DNA of 64,000 bases from Pseudoalteromonas luteoviolacea (GCF_018100925.1 NZ_JAGJEH010000007.1:124001-188000), one strand, 5' to 3'. Counted from the stretch's first letter, positions 36,300 through 46,458 are shown. Notes: generated by a model from the letters alone, not told the origin. A program made the numbers and translations.

Positions 36300-37040
36300 T
36301 CACCAGTATTGTTCTACCGTAATATGCCCTGGCTCAGCCCTACGATGTTTTTTAAAACCCATTTCCTGCAATAGAGCTGCTGTGTCTTTTACCATATCGG
36401 GGTTACCACAAAGCATAAAGTGACTATTTTGTGGCATAGATGTCATATTGCAGTATTCCACTAACTGATTGTTTTTCAAAATACCTGTAACCCTACCACT
36501 GAGCCCATTTTCAGGCTTCTCGCGGCTCACCAAAGGGACATAAGTAAATTGCGGGAAAAGCTTTTCGGTTGCACGGATCAAGTCCTGATAACATAGATCA
36601 GTGTTAAGCCTCACTCCGTGTACTAATACAACACGATCAAACTGCTTCCACAACTTTCCGTCACTAATAATTGATAAAAATGGTCCCACAGCAGTGCCGG
36701 TCGACAACATCCAAAGGGTCTCTCCTTGCGGTACTTCATCCAAAACAAAATAGCCTGAAGGCTTGTTATAAACCCACAAGTCATCACCTTCACTTAACTG
36801 AGCAAGCTTTTCAGATAGAGACCCGTTTTGGACTTCTATTAAGAAAAACTCCAGTAGCGGGTCCGCTGGTGAATTAACAAATGAGTAAGCGCGCGCAACC
36901 CGTTTGCCATCGATATCCAACGCCAGTTTTGTAAATTGACCTGCTTTAAACCCTTCTATATCGGCCGCTACTTTTAAACTAAATAAGCTAGGCGTCCACC
37001 AATTTACTTCAATAACTTTTCCAATTACCCAGTTTGACAT
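36300..37040 (-). CDS. fpr: Ferredoxin--NADP+ reductase
   Basis: 246 residues, the usual bacterial FPR length. FAD site R-A-Y-S-F-V-N-S (about 48-55), NADP site S-T-G-T-A-V-G-P-F (about 113-121), L-C-G-N-P-D-M-V near 208, and the C-terminal E-x-Y-W that covers the flavin. It passes electrons between NADPH and ferredoxin or flavodoxin and is often part of oxidative-stress responses. Stand-alone gene. Confidence 0.95.
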   Translation of the reverse strand: MSNWVIGKVIEVNWWTPSLFSLKVAADIEGFKAGQFTKLALDIDGKRVARAYSFVNSPADPLLEFFLIEVQNGSLSEKLAQLSEGDDLWVYNKPSGYFVLDEVPQGETLWMLSTGTAVGPFLSIISDGKLWKQFDRVVLVHGVRLNTDLCYQDLIRATEKLFPQFTYVPLVSREKPENGLSGRVTGILKNNQLVEYCNMTSMPQNSHFMLCGNPDMVKDTAALLQEMGFKKHRRAEPGHITVEQYW

Positions 37041-37094
37041 ACCTGCACCACAATAAATGCATATACTAAAACAATGGCATAGAATGGAGGCTTG

Positions 37095-38114
37095 TCAAAG
37101 ATCCTGACACCATCGTTTTGCCAGATTAGCTTGCAATTTTTTATTCATAGGTCGTTTTTTTGGTTCCTGCGGTATTAGAAATTCAGCGTTGAGTGACTTG
37201 AGGATCTTACGAACTGGGTTTTCATAGCCACCTTTAAGCAATAAGTCCACATGACGAGTTGTATAACTAGCCGCCTGCTCTGAGATCATATTGGACTTAA
37301 CGCTTTTAGCCATGAAATCCAGCCACTTTAGATATTGCTTATCACTGTCAGGTAAATAAGTATCAGATGTAGCGCGTAATTTTTCACGATAATTTTCATA
37401 CAATTCAACTTTCCTTTCAATCAACGCCGCACCAAGTAAATTAACCGTTACTCGTGTCGCATTGCGGTGATGTTTGTCCGTCAGGTAGTGACGTCGAGCC
37501 GCAATAAAGTATTCAACAGCAGACTCAGAGTTACCCAACACAATTGCAGTATTGCCTTTAACCACTAATAATCCGGCTTTTCTTCTTCCATTGAGTATCG
37601 CTTCATCGACGCTTTGCAGAATTTGAAAGCTAATAGCTGGTTGATTGTTCATGCGATAAGCGATGGCCAAATTAACTTTAGCAGTCATTTTTTCTACGTT
37701 ATTTTGACTGTGTTTTAATGCACACTTATAGGTTTTAATCGCATCATCAAGTTGCCCAGTTAGGCGATAAGCTACACCTATTACATTAACTACTGTAAAC
37801 GTGTAAGGCTGGCTGTAAGGCACGAGTCGCTCGTCTGAAAGATGTTGTGCAAGCTCTTCAATTAATTCAATATCTTGAACCTTACTGGCCGCAGCGAGTA
37901 AACTGCTGTAAATAGAAAGGGCCTCAGCACTGTTTAATTGCAACAACTTTGCTGAATTCTTTTTATAGTATTCAATCGCTTGAGTTGGGTAATTTAGCGC
38001 AAGGTGTTTCACTTCTTTAGGGTCGGCTTCAAATTTAGAAGCAGGAATCTCAGTGGCGAATACATCACTGTGAGTGATTATTAACATCGCCAGTAGGTAA
38101 TTTAAGTACTTCAT
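37095..38114 (-). CDS. Exported TPR protein
   Basis: 339 residues with a signal peptide (L-L-A-M-L-I-I-T-H-S-D-V-F-A) and helical repeats; G-V-A-Y-R-L-T-G-Q-L-D-D-A-I-K-T-Y is a clear TPR unit, followed by another around A-I-A-Y-R-M-N-N-Q. Resembles the N-terminal sensor halves of Alteromonadales TPR-containing signalling proteins but has no output domain. Function unknown. Confidence 0.8.
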   Translation of the reverse strand: MKYLNYLLAMLIITHSDVFATEIPASKFEADPKEVKHLALNYPTQAIEYYKKNSAKLLQLNSAEALSIYSSLLAAASKVQDIELIEELAQHLSDERLVPYSQPYTFTVVNVIGVAYRLTGQLDDAIKTYKCALKHSQNNVEKMTAKVNLAIAYRMNNQPAISFQILQSVDEAILNGRRKAGLLVVKGNTAIVLGNSESAVEYFIAARRHYLTDKHHRNATRVTVNLLGAALIERKVELYENYREKLRATSDTYLPDSDKQYLKWLDFMAKSVKSNMISEQAASYTTRHVDLLLKGGYENPVRKILKSLNAEFLIPQEPKKRPMNKKLQANLAKRWCQDL

Positions 38115-38752
38115 TCGGTTTGTCGAATCGCTTTGATGAGTTAACCATAGTACAACAATGCATTTTTAGAAACATTGATTTAAATGCGAAAATCGACTGG
38201 AGACCTTAAAAATTGCTGGTATATAAAGAGATTAAATATAGTCGCATATAACAAAGCCACACAGACGGTCTATTTGATTTACACTGAATGAGCATAAAGG
38301 GCTGCGCTCAAGTGAAGATCCAGCATATTTTAACTCGATTATGCATCTTGAGGACACTCAATCTCATTGTCACAAGTTTCCACTCTTTTCAGCCATATCA
38401 ACCCATCCTGACGAACACCCTAGATAGCAGTTTCACGGCGTATTCTATCACGGATACTTATTGCAACTTTCGCTCCCGTAAAAGCCCCCCTTGCGCAGCG
38501 CCATTAACGCTTTTCTTAAATAGTAATCGTCATTTATTCAGTGCAAATAGCGATTGATGTAACCCTATTCCTCAAGATCCCGTTGATCAATTTTTAACGC
38601 GCTAAAACTTTGATAGGAAATTTGAAATATGTTACTTCAGCGGCAAACTCTCTCAGAGTTAACTTAGTCGAATACTATTAATCGTGAATTTTATTTAGCT
38701 TTAATAATAATTTTAATGAGTATCAACGCTATTTAGGACGGGTCAACAAACA

Positions 38753-38781
38753 AAAAAAAGCCGCACTAGGTGCGGCTTTTT
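38753..38781 (-). terminator. Rho-independent terminator of deoBD
   Basis: Stem GCCGCAC/GTGCGGC with a TAG loop; on the minus strand it is followed by eight T. The A and T tracts on both sides make it usable in either direction. Confidence 0.9.
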
Positions 38782-38848
38782 GGGTGTGATTCGCTTTGTT
38801 TTAGGCGTGTCTCCAAAACTCTGCGATTACGTTACCAAGGAACTGTTT

Positions 38849-38874
38849 AAGCAGCGTCGCAATAACGCTGCTTT
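38849..38874 (-). other. Hairpin just after deoD
   Basis: AAGCAGCGT/ACGCTGCTT stem with a short loop, a few bases after the deoD stop. It lacks a T-run, so it may protect the transcript end rather than terminate. Confidence 0.6.
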
Positions 38875-38877
38875 AAA

Positions 38878-39579
38878 TTAAATTGATTCTAATGCAATTT
38901 TAACCATTTCATTGAACGTGCTTTGACGCTCTTCAGGTGGCGTTGCTTCGCCTGTGATTACGTGGTCACTTACCGTAAATAATGCCATTGCTTTGGCACC
39001 ATATTCCGCTGCAACACCGTACATGCCCGCAGTTTCCATATCTACAGCTAAGACACCTAACTTGTCTAACTCTTGATAGAAACTCGCGTCAGCTTGATAG
39101 AATGTATCTGTAGTAAATACGTTACCCACTTTTGCATCAATACCTAGCTTTCTTGCTGCATTAACGCCATTTTCAAGTAAGCCAAAGTCAGCTATAGCAG
39201 CCATATCGTAGCCACGTACTCGTGCTCTGTTTACATTTGAGTCCGTACTTGCACCTTGTGCAAAAATCACATCACGGATTTTTGTGTCTTGGCTGATCCC
39301 GCCACACGTACCAATACGTATCAAGTTTTTAACACCAAAGCTTACAATTAACTCTCGAGCATAAATAGACATCGAAGGGATGCCCATACCTGAGCCCATA
39401 ATACTCACAGGCTTACCATTGTATGTACCAGTAAATCCAAACATGTTACGAACGTCAGTAACTTGGCGAGCATCTTCTAAGAAGTTCTCAGCAATATACT
39501 TTGCACGTAGTGGATCACCAGGCATCAATACCGTTTCAGCAAAATCACCTGGGTTTGCATTAATATGCGGAGTACTCAT
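38878..39579 (-). CDS. deoD: Purine nucleoside phosphorylase DeoD
   Basis: 233 residues, the hexameric bacterial type. H-I-N-A phosphate/ribose site at the start, M-P-G-D-P-L-R-A-K-Y, G-S-G-M-G-I-P-S-M-S-I-Y, R-I-G-T-C-G-G, and D-M-E-T-A-G-M-Y for the ribose. Catalytic Asp in V-S-D-H. It cleaves purine (deoxy)ribonucleosides with phosphate to base and sugar-1-phosphate. Good AAAGGAAA site; 17 bases after deoB, so co-transcribed. Confidence 0.97.
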   Translation of the reverse strand: MSTPHINANPGDFAETVLMPGDPLRAKYIAENFLEDARQVTDVRNMFGFTGTYNGKPVSIMGSGMGIPSMSIYARELIVSFGVKNLIRIGTCGGISQDTKIRDVIFAQGASTDSNVNRARVRGYDMAAIADFGLLENGVNAARKLGIDAKVGNVFTTDTFYQADASFYQELDKLGVLAVDMETAGMYGVAAEYGAKAMALFTVSDHVITGEATPPEERQSTFNEMVKIALESI

Positions 39580-39596
39580 AACATGTTTCCTTTAAC

Positions 39597-40811
39597 TTAA
39601 GCTGTAACCAACTTGTCGGCAAAGCCGTCACCATATTCAAGTGCTTCAAGGTTAAACCACTGGGCAAGCGTTTGACCTATGTCTGCGAAGCTGTTTCTTT
39701 CACCTAATGGAGTATTGTTCATTCCATTACGGTATGCCAATACAGGCACATATTCTCTTGTGTGGTCGGTACCAGGCGCTGTAGGGTCGCAGCCATGGTC
39801 CGCAGTTATAATCAGCACATCGTCGTCTTGTAATTTGCCCAATATCGTCGGCAAATACGCGTCGAATTCAGCTAACGCCTCGGCATAACCAACGGCATTG
39901 CGTCGATGTCCAAATTTTTCGTCAAAATCCACTAAATTAGTGAAGATCAAACTATTATCTGGCGCCGAATCTATCACTTCGCTGGTTTTATTCAGCAAAT
40001 TCATCAAACCCGGCGCTTTATGTTTTTGAGTGATACCTTGGTGTGCATAAATATCTGCAATTTTACCAATGCTGATCACCTCACCACCATTGGCTGCTAA
40101 CTTGTCTAATACAGTTGGCGCCGGTGGCAACACAGAGTAATCGCGACGATTACCTGTACGAATAAAGTCGGCACTCGAAGTGCCTATAAACGGCCGCGCA
40201 ATCACTCTACCTATGTTCATTTCATCAAGCAGTGCCCGTGCGATTTCACATACTTGATAAAGTTTTTCAAGGCCAAATGACTGCTCATGAGCGGCTATTT
40301 GAAATACACTGTCAACTGAGGTGTAACAAATTGGCATGCCTGTTTTGACATGTTCCTCACCCAGTTGTTCTAAAATCACTGTGCCAGAGCCGTAACAGTT
40401 CCCTAAAATGCCCGGAATATCAGCTCTTTTACACAGTTCATCTATAAATTCTTGCGGGAAACAAGGTTGAGTATTTGGAAAGTAACCCCAGTCAAATAAA
40501 ACCGGTACGCCTGCCATCTCCCAATGACCAGACGGGGTATCTTTACCACTCGAAAGCTCTTTTGCATAACCCCAAGCAGCCGTAGGTTGCTGACGTTCTG
40601 ACACTTGGCATAGCTCACCACCTGCGGCTTCACAGGCATCAACCAACCCAAGTTTGCTCAAATTAGGGATTGCTAACGCTTCACCTTTTTCCTCTTTATA
40701 TGCTTGTAAAAGATGAGCAAGCGTATTGGCACCTACATCACCAAATTCATCTGCATCTGGTGCTGCTCCAATTCCAAGGCTATCTGCCATTAATATAATT
40801 GCTCTTGCCAT
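39597..40811 (-). CDS. deoB: Phosphopentomutase DeoB
   Basis: 404 residues of the alkaline-phosphatase superfamily: metal site D-S-L-G-I-G-A-A-P-D-A at the N-terminus, the phosphorylated Thr region K-D-T-P-S-G-H-W-E, and the C-terminal I-T-A-D-H-G-C-D-P and T-D-H-T-R-E-Y-V-P. It interconverts (deoxy)ribose-1- and -5-phosphate, taking the product of DeoD to central metabolism. AGAGGTGAT lies ahead of the ATG. deoC and deoA are not adjacent here. Confidence 0.97.
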   Translation of the reverse strand: MARAIILMADSLGIGAAPDADEFGDVGANTLAHLLQAYKEEKGEALAIPNLSKLGLVDACEAAGGELCQVSERQQPTAAWGYAKELSSGKDTPSGHWEMAGVPVLFDWGYFPNTQPCFPQEFIDELCKRADIPGILGNCYGSGTVILEQLGEEHVKTGMPICYTSVDSVFQIAAHEQSFGLEKLYQVCEIARALLDEMNIGRVIARPFIGTSSADFIRTGNRRDYSVLPPAPTVLDKLAANGGEVISIGKIADIYAHQGITQKHKAPGLMNLLNKTSEVIDSAPDNSLIFTNLVDFDEKFGHRRNAVGYAEALAEFDAYLPTILGKLQDDDVLIITADHGCDPTAPGTDHTREYVPVLAYRNGMNNTPLGERNSFADIGQTLAQWFNLEALEYGDGFADKLVTA

Positions 40812-41121
40812 ATATCACCTCTCATCTTTTGTCTGGGCCGTATTTTGTTTTTATAAAGCACTTGTGCTCCCAGAGGTCGTTACTTTATTGCTACCTAAAT
40901 ATATCGTACAGGACATTAGTCCGCTTTCACAAAACCATAATATATCTTCACAGTACCCATTTTAAATAAATAAAAAATCTGGTTATACCAGAGGACATAA
41001 GTCCTGTTTTGAATAGGCCAAAACATTTAAATTTGATCCTTAAGCGAGGCAAAAGAGATTAATCGTGTCTTTTTTGCTATTGTGATCTTCCAACGTTAAC
41101 AATAGCTGGGTGTGAACTTTA
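40812..41121. promoter_or_regulatory. Divergent deoBD / udk-nupC control region with paired dyads
   Basis: Two copies of the dyad GGAC-N4-GTCC occur at 40911-40922 (GGACATTAGTCC) and 40993-41004 (GGACATAAGTCC; 14-bp AGGAC..GTCCT when flanks are included), centres 82 bp apart, close to eight helical turns. They lie between two divergent nucleoside operons and are candidate operator sites, possibly for a looping repressor. TGTGATC at about 41079 is a CRP-like half-site without a matching second half. Confidence 0.5.
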
Positions 41122-41751
41122 GTGACACGAACAATTATAGCCATAGCTGGCGCTTCTGCGTCCGGTAAGTCTCTTTTTAGTCAAACTATATATAACGAGC
41201 TAGTAAATGAACTTGAGTCAGGCACTATTGCCGTTATAGAAGAAGATGCTTACTATAAAGATCAATCGCATTTGCCATTTGAGCATAGAACTCAAACAAA
41301 TTATGACCATCCGGATGCGTTTGAGCATGCGTTGATGAAAGAGCACCTTGCACAATTGCGTCAAGGTAAATCAGTACAAGTCCCGACTTATGATTATGCT
41401 CAACACACACGCAGTAGTGAGACACGCACAGTGAATCCGGCAAAAATTTTAATTGTCGAAGGGATTTTACTGTTAAGCGACCCAGCATTAATAGAAGAAT
41501 TTGATATAAAGGTATTTATTGATACCCCGCTTGATATTTGTTTATTACGTCGTATGCAACGTGATATCGAGCACAGAGGCAGAAGCATTTCTTCTGTTGT
41601 TGAGCAGTATCAAGCAACGGTAAGGCCGATGTTTTATCAATTTATCGAACCATCGAAGCACAATGCCGACTTGGTCGTGACCCGTGGCGGTATGAATCGC
41701 GTTGCGATTGATATTATTAAAAGTAAAATAAAATATTTGCTGCAAGAATAA
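41122..41751 (+). CDS. udk: Uridine kinase
   Basis: 209 residues with the P-loop G-A-S-A-S-G-K-S (about 9-16), D-A-Y-Y-K-D, Y-D-H-P-D-A-F, the P-T-Y-D-Y substrate loop and E-G-I-L-L-L. The lid R-R-M-Q-R-D-I-x-x-R-G-R-S is intact. It phosphorylates uridine and cytidine for salvage. GTG start without a strong ribosome-binding site. 17 bases before nupC: uptake and phosphorylation in one operon. Confidence 0.95.
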   Translation: MTRTIIAIAGASASGKSLFSQTIYNELVNELESGTIAVIEEDAYYKDQSHLPFEHRTQTNYDHPDAFEHALMKEHLAQLRQGKSVQVPTYDYAQHTRSSETRTVNPAKILIVEGILLLSDPALIEEFDIKVFIDTPLDICLLRRMQRDIEHRGRSISSVVEQYQATVRPMFYQFIEPSKHNADLVVTRGGMNRVAIDIIKSKIKYLLQE

Positions 41752-41768
41752 AACGGGAACATTTTGGC

Positions 41769-42992
41769 ATGACAACAATAATGAGCCTAGTCGGCATGAT
41801 GATGCTACTAGGTATTGCTTTCGCGGCTTCAACGAACCGCAGCGCAATAAACAAAAGAACTGTAGGCATCGCATTTTTAATGCAAGTCGTCATCGGCGGC
41901 TTTGTACTATTTATAGAAGCAGGTAAAAACGCACTGGCAGCAATGTCAGCTGCTGTGTCATCTGTTATTGGTTATGCCAATGACGGGATCAGCTTCTTAT
42001 TCGGCCCTCTGGCCGCTCAAGAAACGATTGGATTCGTATTTGCAATTCAGGTGCTACCTGTAATTGTATTTTTCTCCGCGTTGGTTGGCGTTTTATACCA
42101 CGTAGGGATTATGGAATGGATAATTAAGATTTTAGGTGGTGGATTACAAAAACTACTTAAAACATCGCGCCCAGAGTCTCTTTCTGCAACTGCGAATATC
42201 TTCGTAGGTCAGACCGAAGCGCCTCTGATTGTGAAGCCGTTCATTCCAAAAATGACACAATCAGAATTATTTGCCGTCATGGTGGGTGGTCTTGCAACCG
42301 TAGCAGGTTCGGTTATGGCTGGTTATGTTGCGATTGGCGTAGATTTAAAATACCTAATTGCAGCAAGTTTTATGGCCGCGCCAGGTGGTTTTTTAATGGC
42401 CAAGATGATTGTGCCTGAAACAGAAAAAACCAAAGAAAATTTAGCTGAAGTAGACAGTGGCGAAGACAAACCAGTTAACGTCATTGACGCAGCCGCAGCG
42501 GGTGCCTCAAGTGGTATGCACTTAGCACTTAATGTAGGTGCGATGTTATTAGCTTTTGTCGCACTAATCGCGCTGATGAACGGTTTACTCGGTGGCATCG
42601 GCAGCTGGTTTGATCACCCTGAACTGACGTTGCAAGAGATTTTAGGCTATGTCTTTGCACCGGTTGCTTGGATGATTGGTGTACCGTGGGCAGAAGCTGT
42701 AACAGCCGGTAGCTTTATCGGCCAGAAATTAGTAGTCAACGAATTTGTTGCTTACTTAGACTTTATGAATTATCGCGATGGGTTATCTGAACATACTCAA
42801 GCAATTGTCACATTTGCGTTATGTGGATTTGCTAACCTGTCGTCGATTGCAATTTTACTAGGTGGACTAGGCGGTATGGCCCCTAGTCGTCGAAAGGATA
42901 TCGCACGCTTAGGGCTCAGGGCGGTTTTAGCAGGGTCAATGGCTAACCTAATGAGCGCAGCAATAGCAGGTTTTTTCCTCTCGCTAGCTTAG
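41769..42992 (+). CDS. nupC: Concentrative nucleoside transporter (NupC/CNT)
   Basis: 407 residues, about 9-10 membrane helices, with CNT signatures F-V-G-Q-T-E-A-P-L, A-G-S-V-M-A-G-Y and the C-terminal C-G-F-A-N-L-S-S-I-A-I. It takes up nucleosides with Na+ or H+ and supplies Udk, DeoD and DeoB encoded next door. In an operon with udk; likely controlled by the shared divergent region. Confidence 0.94.
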   Translation: MTTIMSLVGMMMLLGIAFAASTNRSAINKRTVGIAFLMQVVIGGFVLFIEAGKNALAAMSAAVSSVIGYANDGISFLFGPLAAQETIGFVFAIQVLPVIVFFSALVGVLYHVGIMEWIIKILGGGLQKLLKTSRPESLSATANIFVGQTEAPLIVKPFIPKMTQSELFAVMVGGLATVAGSVMAGYVAIGVDLKYLIAASFMAAPGGFLMAKMIVPETEKTKENLAEVDSGEDKPVNVIDAAAAGASSGMHLALNVGAMLLAFVALIALMNGLLGGIGSWFDHPELTLQEILGYVFAPVAWMIGVPWAEAVTAGSFIGQKLVVNEFVAYLDFMNYRDGLSEHTQAIVTFALCGFANLSSIAILLGGLGGMAPSRRKDIARLGLRAVLAGSMANLMSAAIAGFFLSLA

Positions 42993-43368
42993 AAACTTAA
43001 CGAGATATGCCGCTTTTGCAAAACAATTGGTTGGTTGCCTTAAGGGGTTAGGGTAACCATACTAACTTGAACGATACTTCACCAAAGGGCCTATATGGCC
43101 CTTTTATCGTTTCTACACATCATTACTCCTTATTGCACTACTCCTACTTAATACGTTTTATTTAAAAGCGTCTCAAACATGATCACGCTCATTATTCTCA
43201 TCTTACCACTCTTTTAATTTACATTTAATAAACATATAATTATAAATTAATAAACAGTTGATACACTGCAATACGACCTGTTGAGTCACGGATGTTGAGC
43301 GTATTGTCATGTACATCGACTCAATGTTTGATTTTTTACTGACTAATTTGTGTGATTAAGGAAGTTTA
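42993..43368. other. Intergenic region before the TonB-dependent receptor
   Basis: 376 bases. A terminator for nupC is at 43084-43105. The rest is AT-rich and presumably holds the receptor promoter; no Fur-type site was clear to me. Confidence 0.5.
43084..43105 (+). terminator. Rho-independent terminator of udk-nupC
   Basis: Stem AAAGGGCC/GGCCCTTT with a TATAT loop ending in TTTT. Confidence 0.85.
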
Positions 43369-46300
43369 GTGTTATCAAGTAAAAAACCTAACATAGCTGC
43401 TTTCTCTATGGTTATAGGCGTAAGTTGCATATGTAAAGCAAGCGATATATCTGTACCTGAACTCTCCTCAACGATTAAAAGGCAGAGTCATACAAACCAT
43501 ACCCATATCGAGCGTATAGCTGTCACGGGTTCTCACCTAACACATGGGCAAAACCACAGTACTCATACACTCGTGACTATTTCTGACAAAGCAATTGCAC
43601 ACTCTGCATTTTCCTCACTATCAGAAGTTTTAATCAGTGAAGTACCACAAATCAATGAAGGGATCAGTCACTCGAATTCTCAAAATAGTACGCATAACTC
43701 AGGACTTTCTACCATTGACTTACGCGGCTTAGGGCTCAACCGTACACTTACGTTGATTGATGGTCGCAGGGTCGTTTCTAACAGCTATTCTGGTGATTTA
43801 GTCAGCCTATCAACTTTGCCCAAAGGCATAATTGAACGGGTTGAAATCATCACCGGAGGTGCTTCAGCCGCCTACGGCTCAGGCGCAATATCCGGTGTTG
43901 TCAATATCCTTACAAAACAAGCGAAAGATGATATGTCATTTTCGGTGCGTATTGGGGAAAGTACGTCTGGCGGCGATCGTGAAGTCGCCTTTAATGGAGA
44001 TATCGGCACCCACTTCGCGGATGGACAAGGTATGTTATTGCTAAGCACCTCATATTTAGAACAATTTGGCTTAGATTATTGGGATAGGTCTCGCGCACAG
44101 CAGCAAGATGATTGGCGTTATGATCATAAAAGAATGTGCAATACCATGCTTACAGCCATGTATGATAGCCATTATCGAACTGCTTATCGGTGTATGCGCG
44201 ACATCGAACAATCAGAATGGACTTCACTAAGTGACGCTTTACCCGGCGGTGTGTTCAATGAAACCAGCAGCTTTCAGCCAAATTCTGGCTTTTGGTATGA
44301 GGGCCAAACCTTGCGTCAAGACTGGCAAGAAGAAGCACATGGCATACACTATAATCAATTTAACAAATTAAAAATCCCAAATAAGCAGTTCAACATAGCT
44401 GTAAAAAGCGAACTTGATTTTAGTTTAGGCAATCGCGCTTACTTTCAAATACACCACAGCCAAAATGATGCCCACAATGTAAAATCACCAGAAAATGAAG
44501 ACGAATGTGATATGGTTATCACCTTCGATCCATCCCAGCAGCAATTCGGCTCTGATTGTATTGGGACAATTCCCTTTGATAACCCGTATGTTCCCGCCCA
44601 GATCCGTGCACAGGTCAACCACGCCGATATCAAATGGGATCGCTTATTTCAAGAAGTAGGTTTGGTGACAAATGACAATACAAGGGCTACCACTCGAGCT
44701 TGGGCTGGTCTCAATGGTTTTTTCAACAATGACTGGCAGTGGGATACTGCCGTCGGCTACGGTATGTTTAAGCAAAAGCAAACTCGATTCAATGAGATCA
44801 GAGTTGCCCATGTTAGACAGGCATTAACAGTCGAACAGCTCGAAGATGGCTCAATACGTTGTCGGGATCCAAAAGCAAGAAAGTCGGGTTGTGTTCCCAT
44901 TAATTTATTTGGAGAAGGGGCAATCAGTGACGCAGCGGCCAATTACATTAGAGCAAATCCAACCTTAGACACTGAGATCTCTCTAGTTTCGCTTTCAGCA
45001 AATGTCTCTGGCCTCCTAGTGGTATTGCCAAGTGGTCCAGTAGATGCGGTTTTCGGTTTTGATTATCGCAAGGACAAACAATCCGTGTCGACAAATGTTC
45101 CAAATGGCGGCGTTACATTCAATTATATACCGAACTTTTCAGGCGATGTTTCTAGCTATGAAGTATTCACCGAACTGTCCTTCCCTCTTCTCAATGATCT
45201 CCCGTTTGCCAAACATTTAAATCTATCACTCTCAGCGCGTGCAGCAGATTACAGTTGGGCAAAAATGGGGTTAATTCAAAGCTATAATCTTGGTTTGAAC
45301 TATCAACCCACATCAAGCTATTCACTCAAACTAAACTGGGCAAAAGCAATGCGTGCTCCTACAATTACCGAGCTAATGTCTCCCGCTAGAGGCGATTACA
45401 ACGCATTTTATGATATTTGTGATGGCGTAACAGCCACTTCAACACTGGCAGGACATGAAAACTGCCGAAAAAACCTAGGAATACAATCCGCCATAGTGCA
45501 AGATGGCGTGTTCCACGACCATAACAATAGCTATTCACCAAACATCGGTAATCCGAATTTAAAGCCTGAAACAGCATACACCTCTACTTTAGACTTTGTC
45601 GTGAACCCACAAGTTATCCCAAATTTGACCCTCAGCGCCAGCTTATATCGGATTAAAATCGAAGATGTGATCACCACGCTGTCACATCACGATATCATGA
45701 TGCAGTGCTATCAAAGCAGTGCGCTTAATAGTACTGAAAACCTCATGTGCCAAGATATAAAAAGAGACCAGGATGGGCAAATTATTGAACTAAAACAACG
45801 ATTGACTAATGCCAATGAGCTGATCACTCAGGGTTATGATGTCACGGCAAAATATATTTTTCCGTTCAACACGATTGGGCAAATTAATTTTGACCTTACT
45901 TGGAATCACGTTATTGAACACGCTATAGCTTCATCAGACATGCAAGAGAAAAAGCATGAGTCTCACGAAGGTTATTTAGATCACAATATATTTGAAGATA
46001 CAGCCACCGCTTCTGTTGTCTGGCAAAAAAAAGATTGGCGAGTTCGCTGGAGTACATACTACAAAGGCCCGATAAAACGTAGCAAACGAGTGTATCAAAA
46101 TTGGCACAATAATATGGCCTTAAACACAGAAAATTGTAATAGAAGCTTAGACTCTTGTATTGCAACTCCTGAATTGCTCTGGGGTAATGACCTCCCTTCA
46201 TTCACCACTCACGCGCTCAATGTTTCATACCGGCATAAGATCACCTCAAAGAGAGTGCTAAGTTTTTCTGGAGGCATACATAATCTCTTCGACAACAAAG

Positions 46301-46395
46301 GACCATTTATTATCGGCGGAAATGGTAACTTTCACAGTGCATACGGTGGCGGGCGTGGGCGCTATGTCTCCCTCAAAGCACAATATTCATTTTAA
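43369..46395 (+). CDS. TonB-dependent outer-membrane receptor
   Basis: 1008 residues from a GTG with AAGGAAG upstream. Signal peptide (about 1-24), TonB-box-like I-E-R-I-A-V-T-G near 47, plug domain (about 60-190: I-D-L-R-G-L-G, R-T-L-T-L-I-D-G-R-R-V, V-E-I-I-T-G-G-A-S-A-A-Y-G-S-G-A-I-S-G-V-V-N-I), then the 22-strand barrel ending in aromatic F. This is the large Alteromonadales type whose members take up oligopeptides, carbohydrates or other substrates, so it is not necessarily for iron. Several Cys pairs lie in the extracellular loops. Substrate unknown. Confidence 0.95.
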   Translation: MLSSKKPNIAAFSMVIGVSCICKASDISVPELSSTIKRQSHTNHTHIERIAVTGSHLTHGQNHSTHTLVTISDKAIAHSAFSSLSEVLISEVPQINEGISHSNSQNSTHNSGLSTIDLRGLGLNRTLTLIDGRRVVSNSYSGDLVSLSTLPKGIIERVEIITGGASAAYGSGAISGVVNILTKQAKDDMSFSVRIGESTSGGDREVAFNGDIGTHFADGQGMLLLSTSYLEQFGLDYWDRSRAQQQDDWRYDHKRMCNTMLTAMYDSHYRTAYRCMRDIEQSEWTSLSDALPGGVFNETSSFQPNSGFWYEGQTLRQDWQEEAHGIHYNQFNKLKIPNKQFNIAVKSELDFSLGNRAYFQIHHSQNDAHNVKSPENEDECDMVITFDPSQQQFGSDCIGTIPFDNPYVPAQIRAQVNHADIKWDRLFQEVGLVTNDNTRATTRAWAGLNGFFNNDWQWDTAVGYGMFKQKQTRFNEIRVAHVRQALTVEQLEDGSIRCRDPKARKSGCVPINLFGEGAISDAAANYIRANPTLDTEISLVSLSANVSGLLVVLPSGPVDAVFGFDYRKDKQSVSTNVPNGGVTFNYIPNFSGDVSSYEVFTELSFPLLNDLPFAKHLNLSLSARAADYSWAKMGLIQSYNLGLNYQPTSSYSLKLNWAKAMRAPTITELMSPARGDYNAFYDICDGVTATSTLAGHENCRKNLGIQSAIVQDGVFHDHNNSYSPNIGNPNLKPETAYTSTLDFVVNPQVIPNLTLSASLYRIKIEDVITTLSHHDIMMQCYQSSALNSTENLMCQDIKRDQDGQIIELKQRLTNANELITQGYDVTAKYIFPFNTIGQINFDLTWNHVIEHAIASSDMQEKKHESHEGYLDHNIFEDTATASVVWQKKDWRVRWSTYYKGPIKRSKRVYQNWHNNMALNTENCNRSLDSCIATPELLWGNDLPSFTTHALNVSYRHKITSKRVLSFSGGIHNLFDNKGPFIIGGNGNFHSAYGGGRGRYVSLKAQYSF

Positions 46396-46397
46396 TG

Positions 46398-46438
46398 TAT
46401 CGCAATAAATCCCTTTCTAAGAGGTTTTTATTGCGATA
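46398..46438. terminator. Hairpin between convergent genes
   Basis: 12-bp perfect stem TATCGCAATAAA/TTTATTGCGATA with a 17-base loop, between the receptor gene and the DUF2999 gene; it can serve both. Confidence 0.7.
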
Positions 46439-46458
46439 ACAAGATCTGCTTTTATGGG

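Larger units (their letters stand above)
38115..38877. other. Intergenic region with a terminator pair
   Basis: 763 bases without a convincing gene. An 89-codon plus-strand frame (38288-38557) has no recognisable features or ribosome-binding site. The right part holds the deoD terminators; the rest shows nothing I can name. Confidence 0.5.

Noticed and set aside
38288..38557. 89-codon plus-strand ORF
   Set aside because: No ribosome-binding site, no domain, and composition unlike neighbouring genes; left as part of the intergenic region.
40812..41121. CRP site before udk (TGTGATC near 41079)
   Set aside because: Only one half-site fits; the second half TCACA is missing at the right distance.
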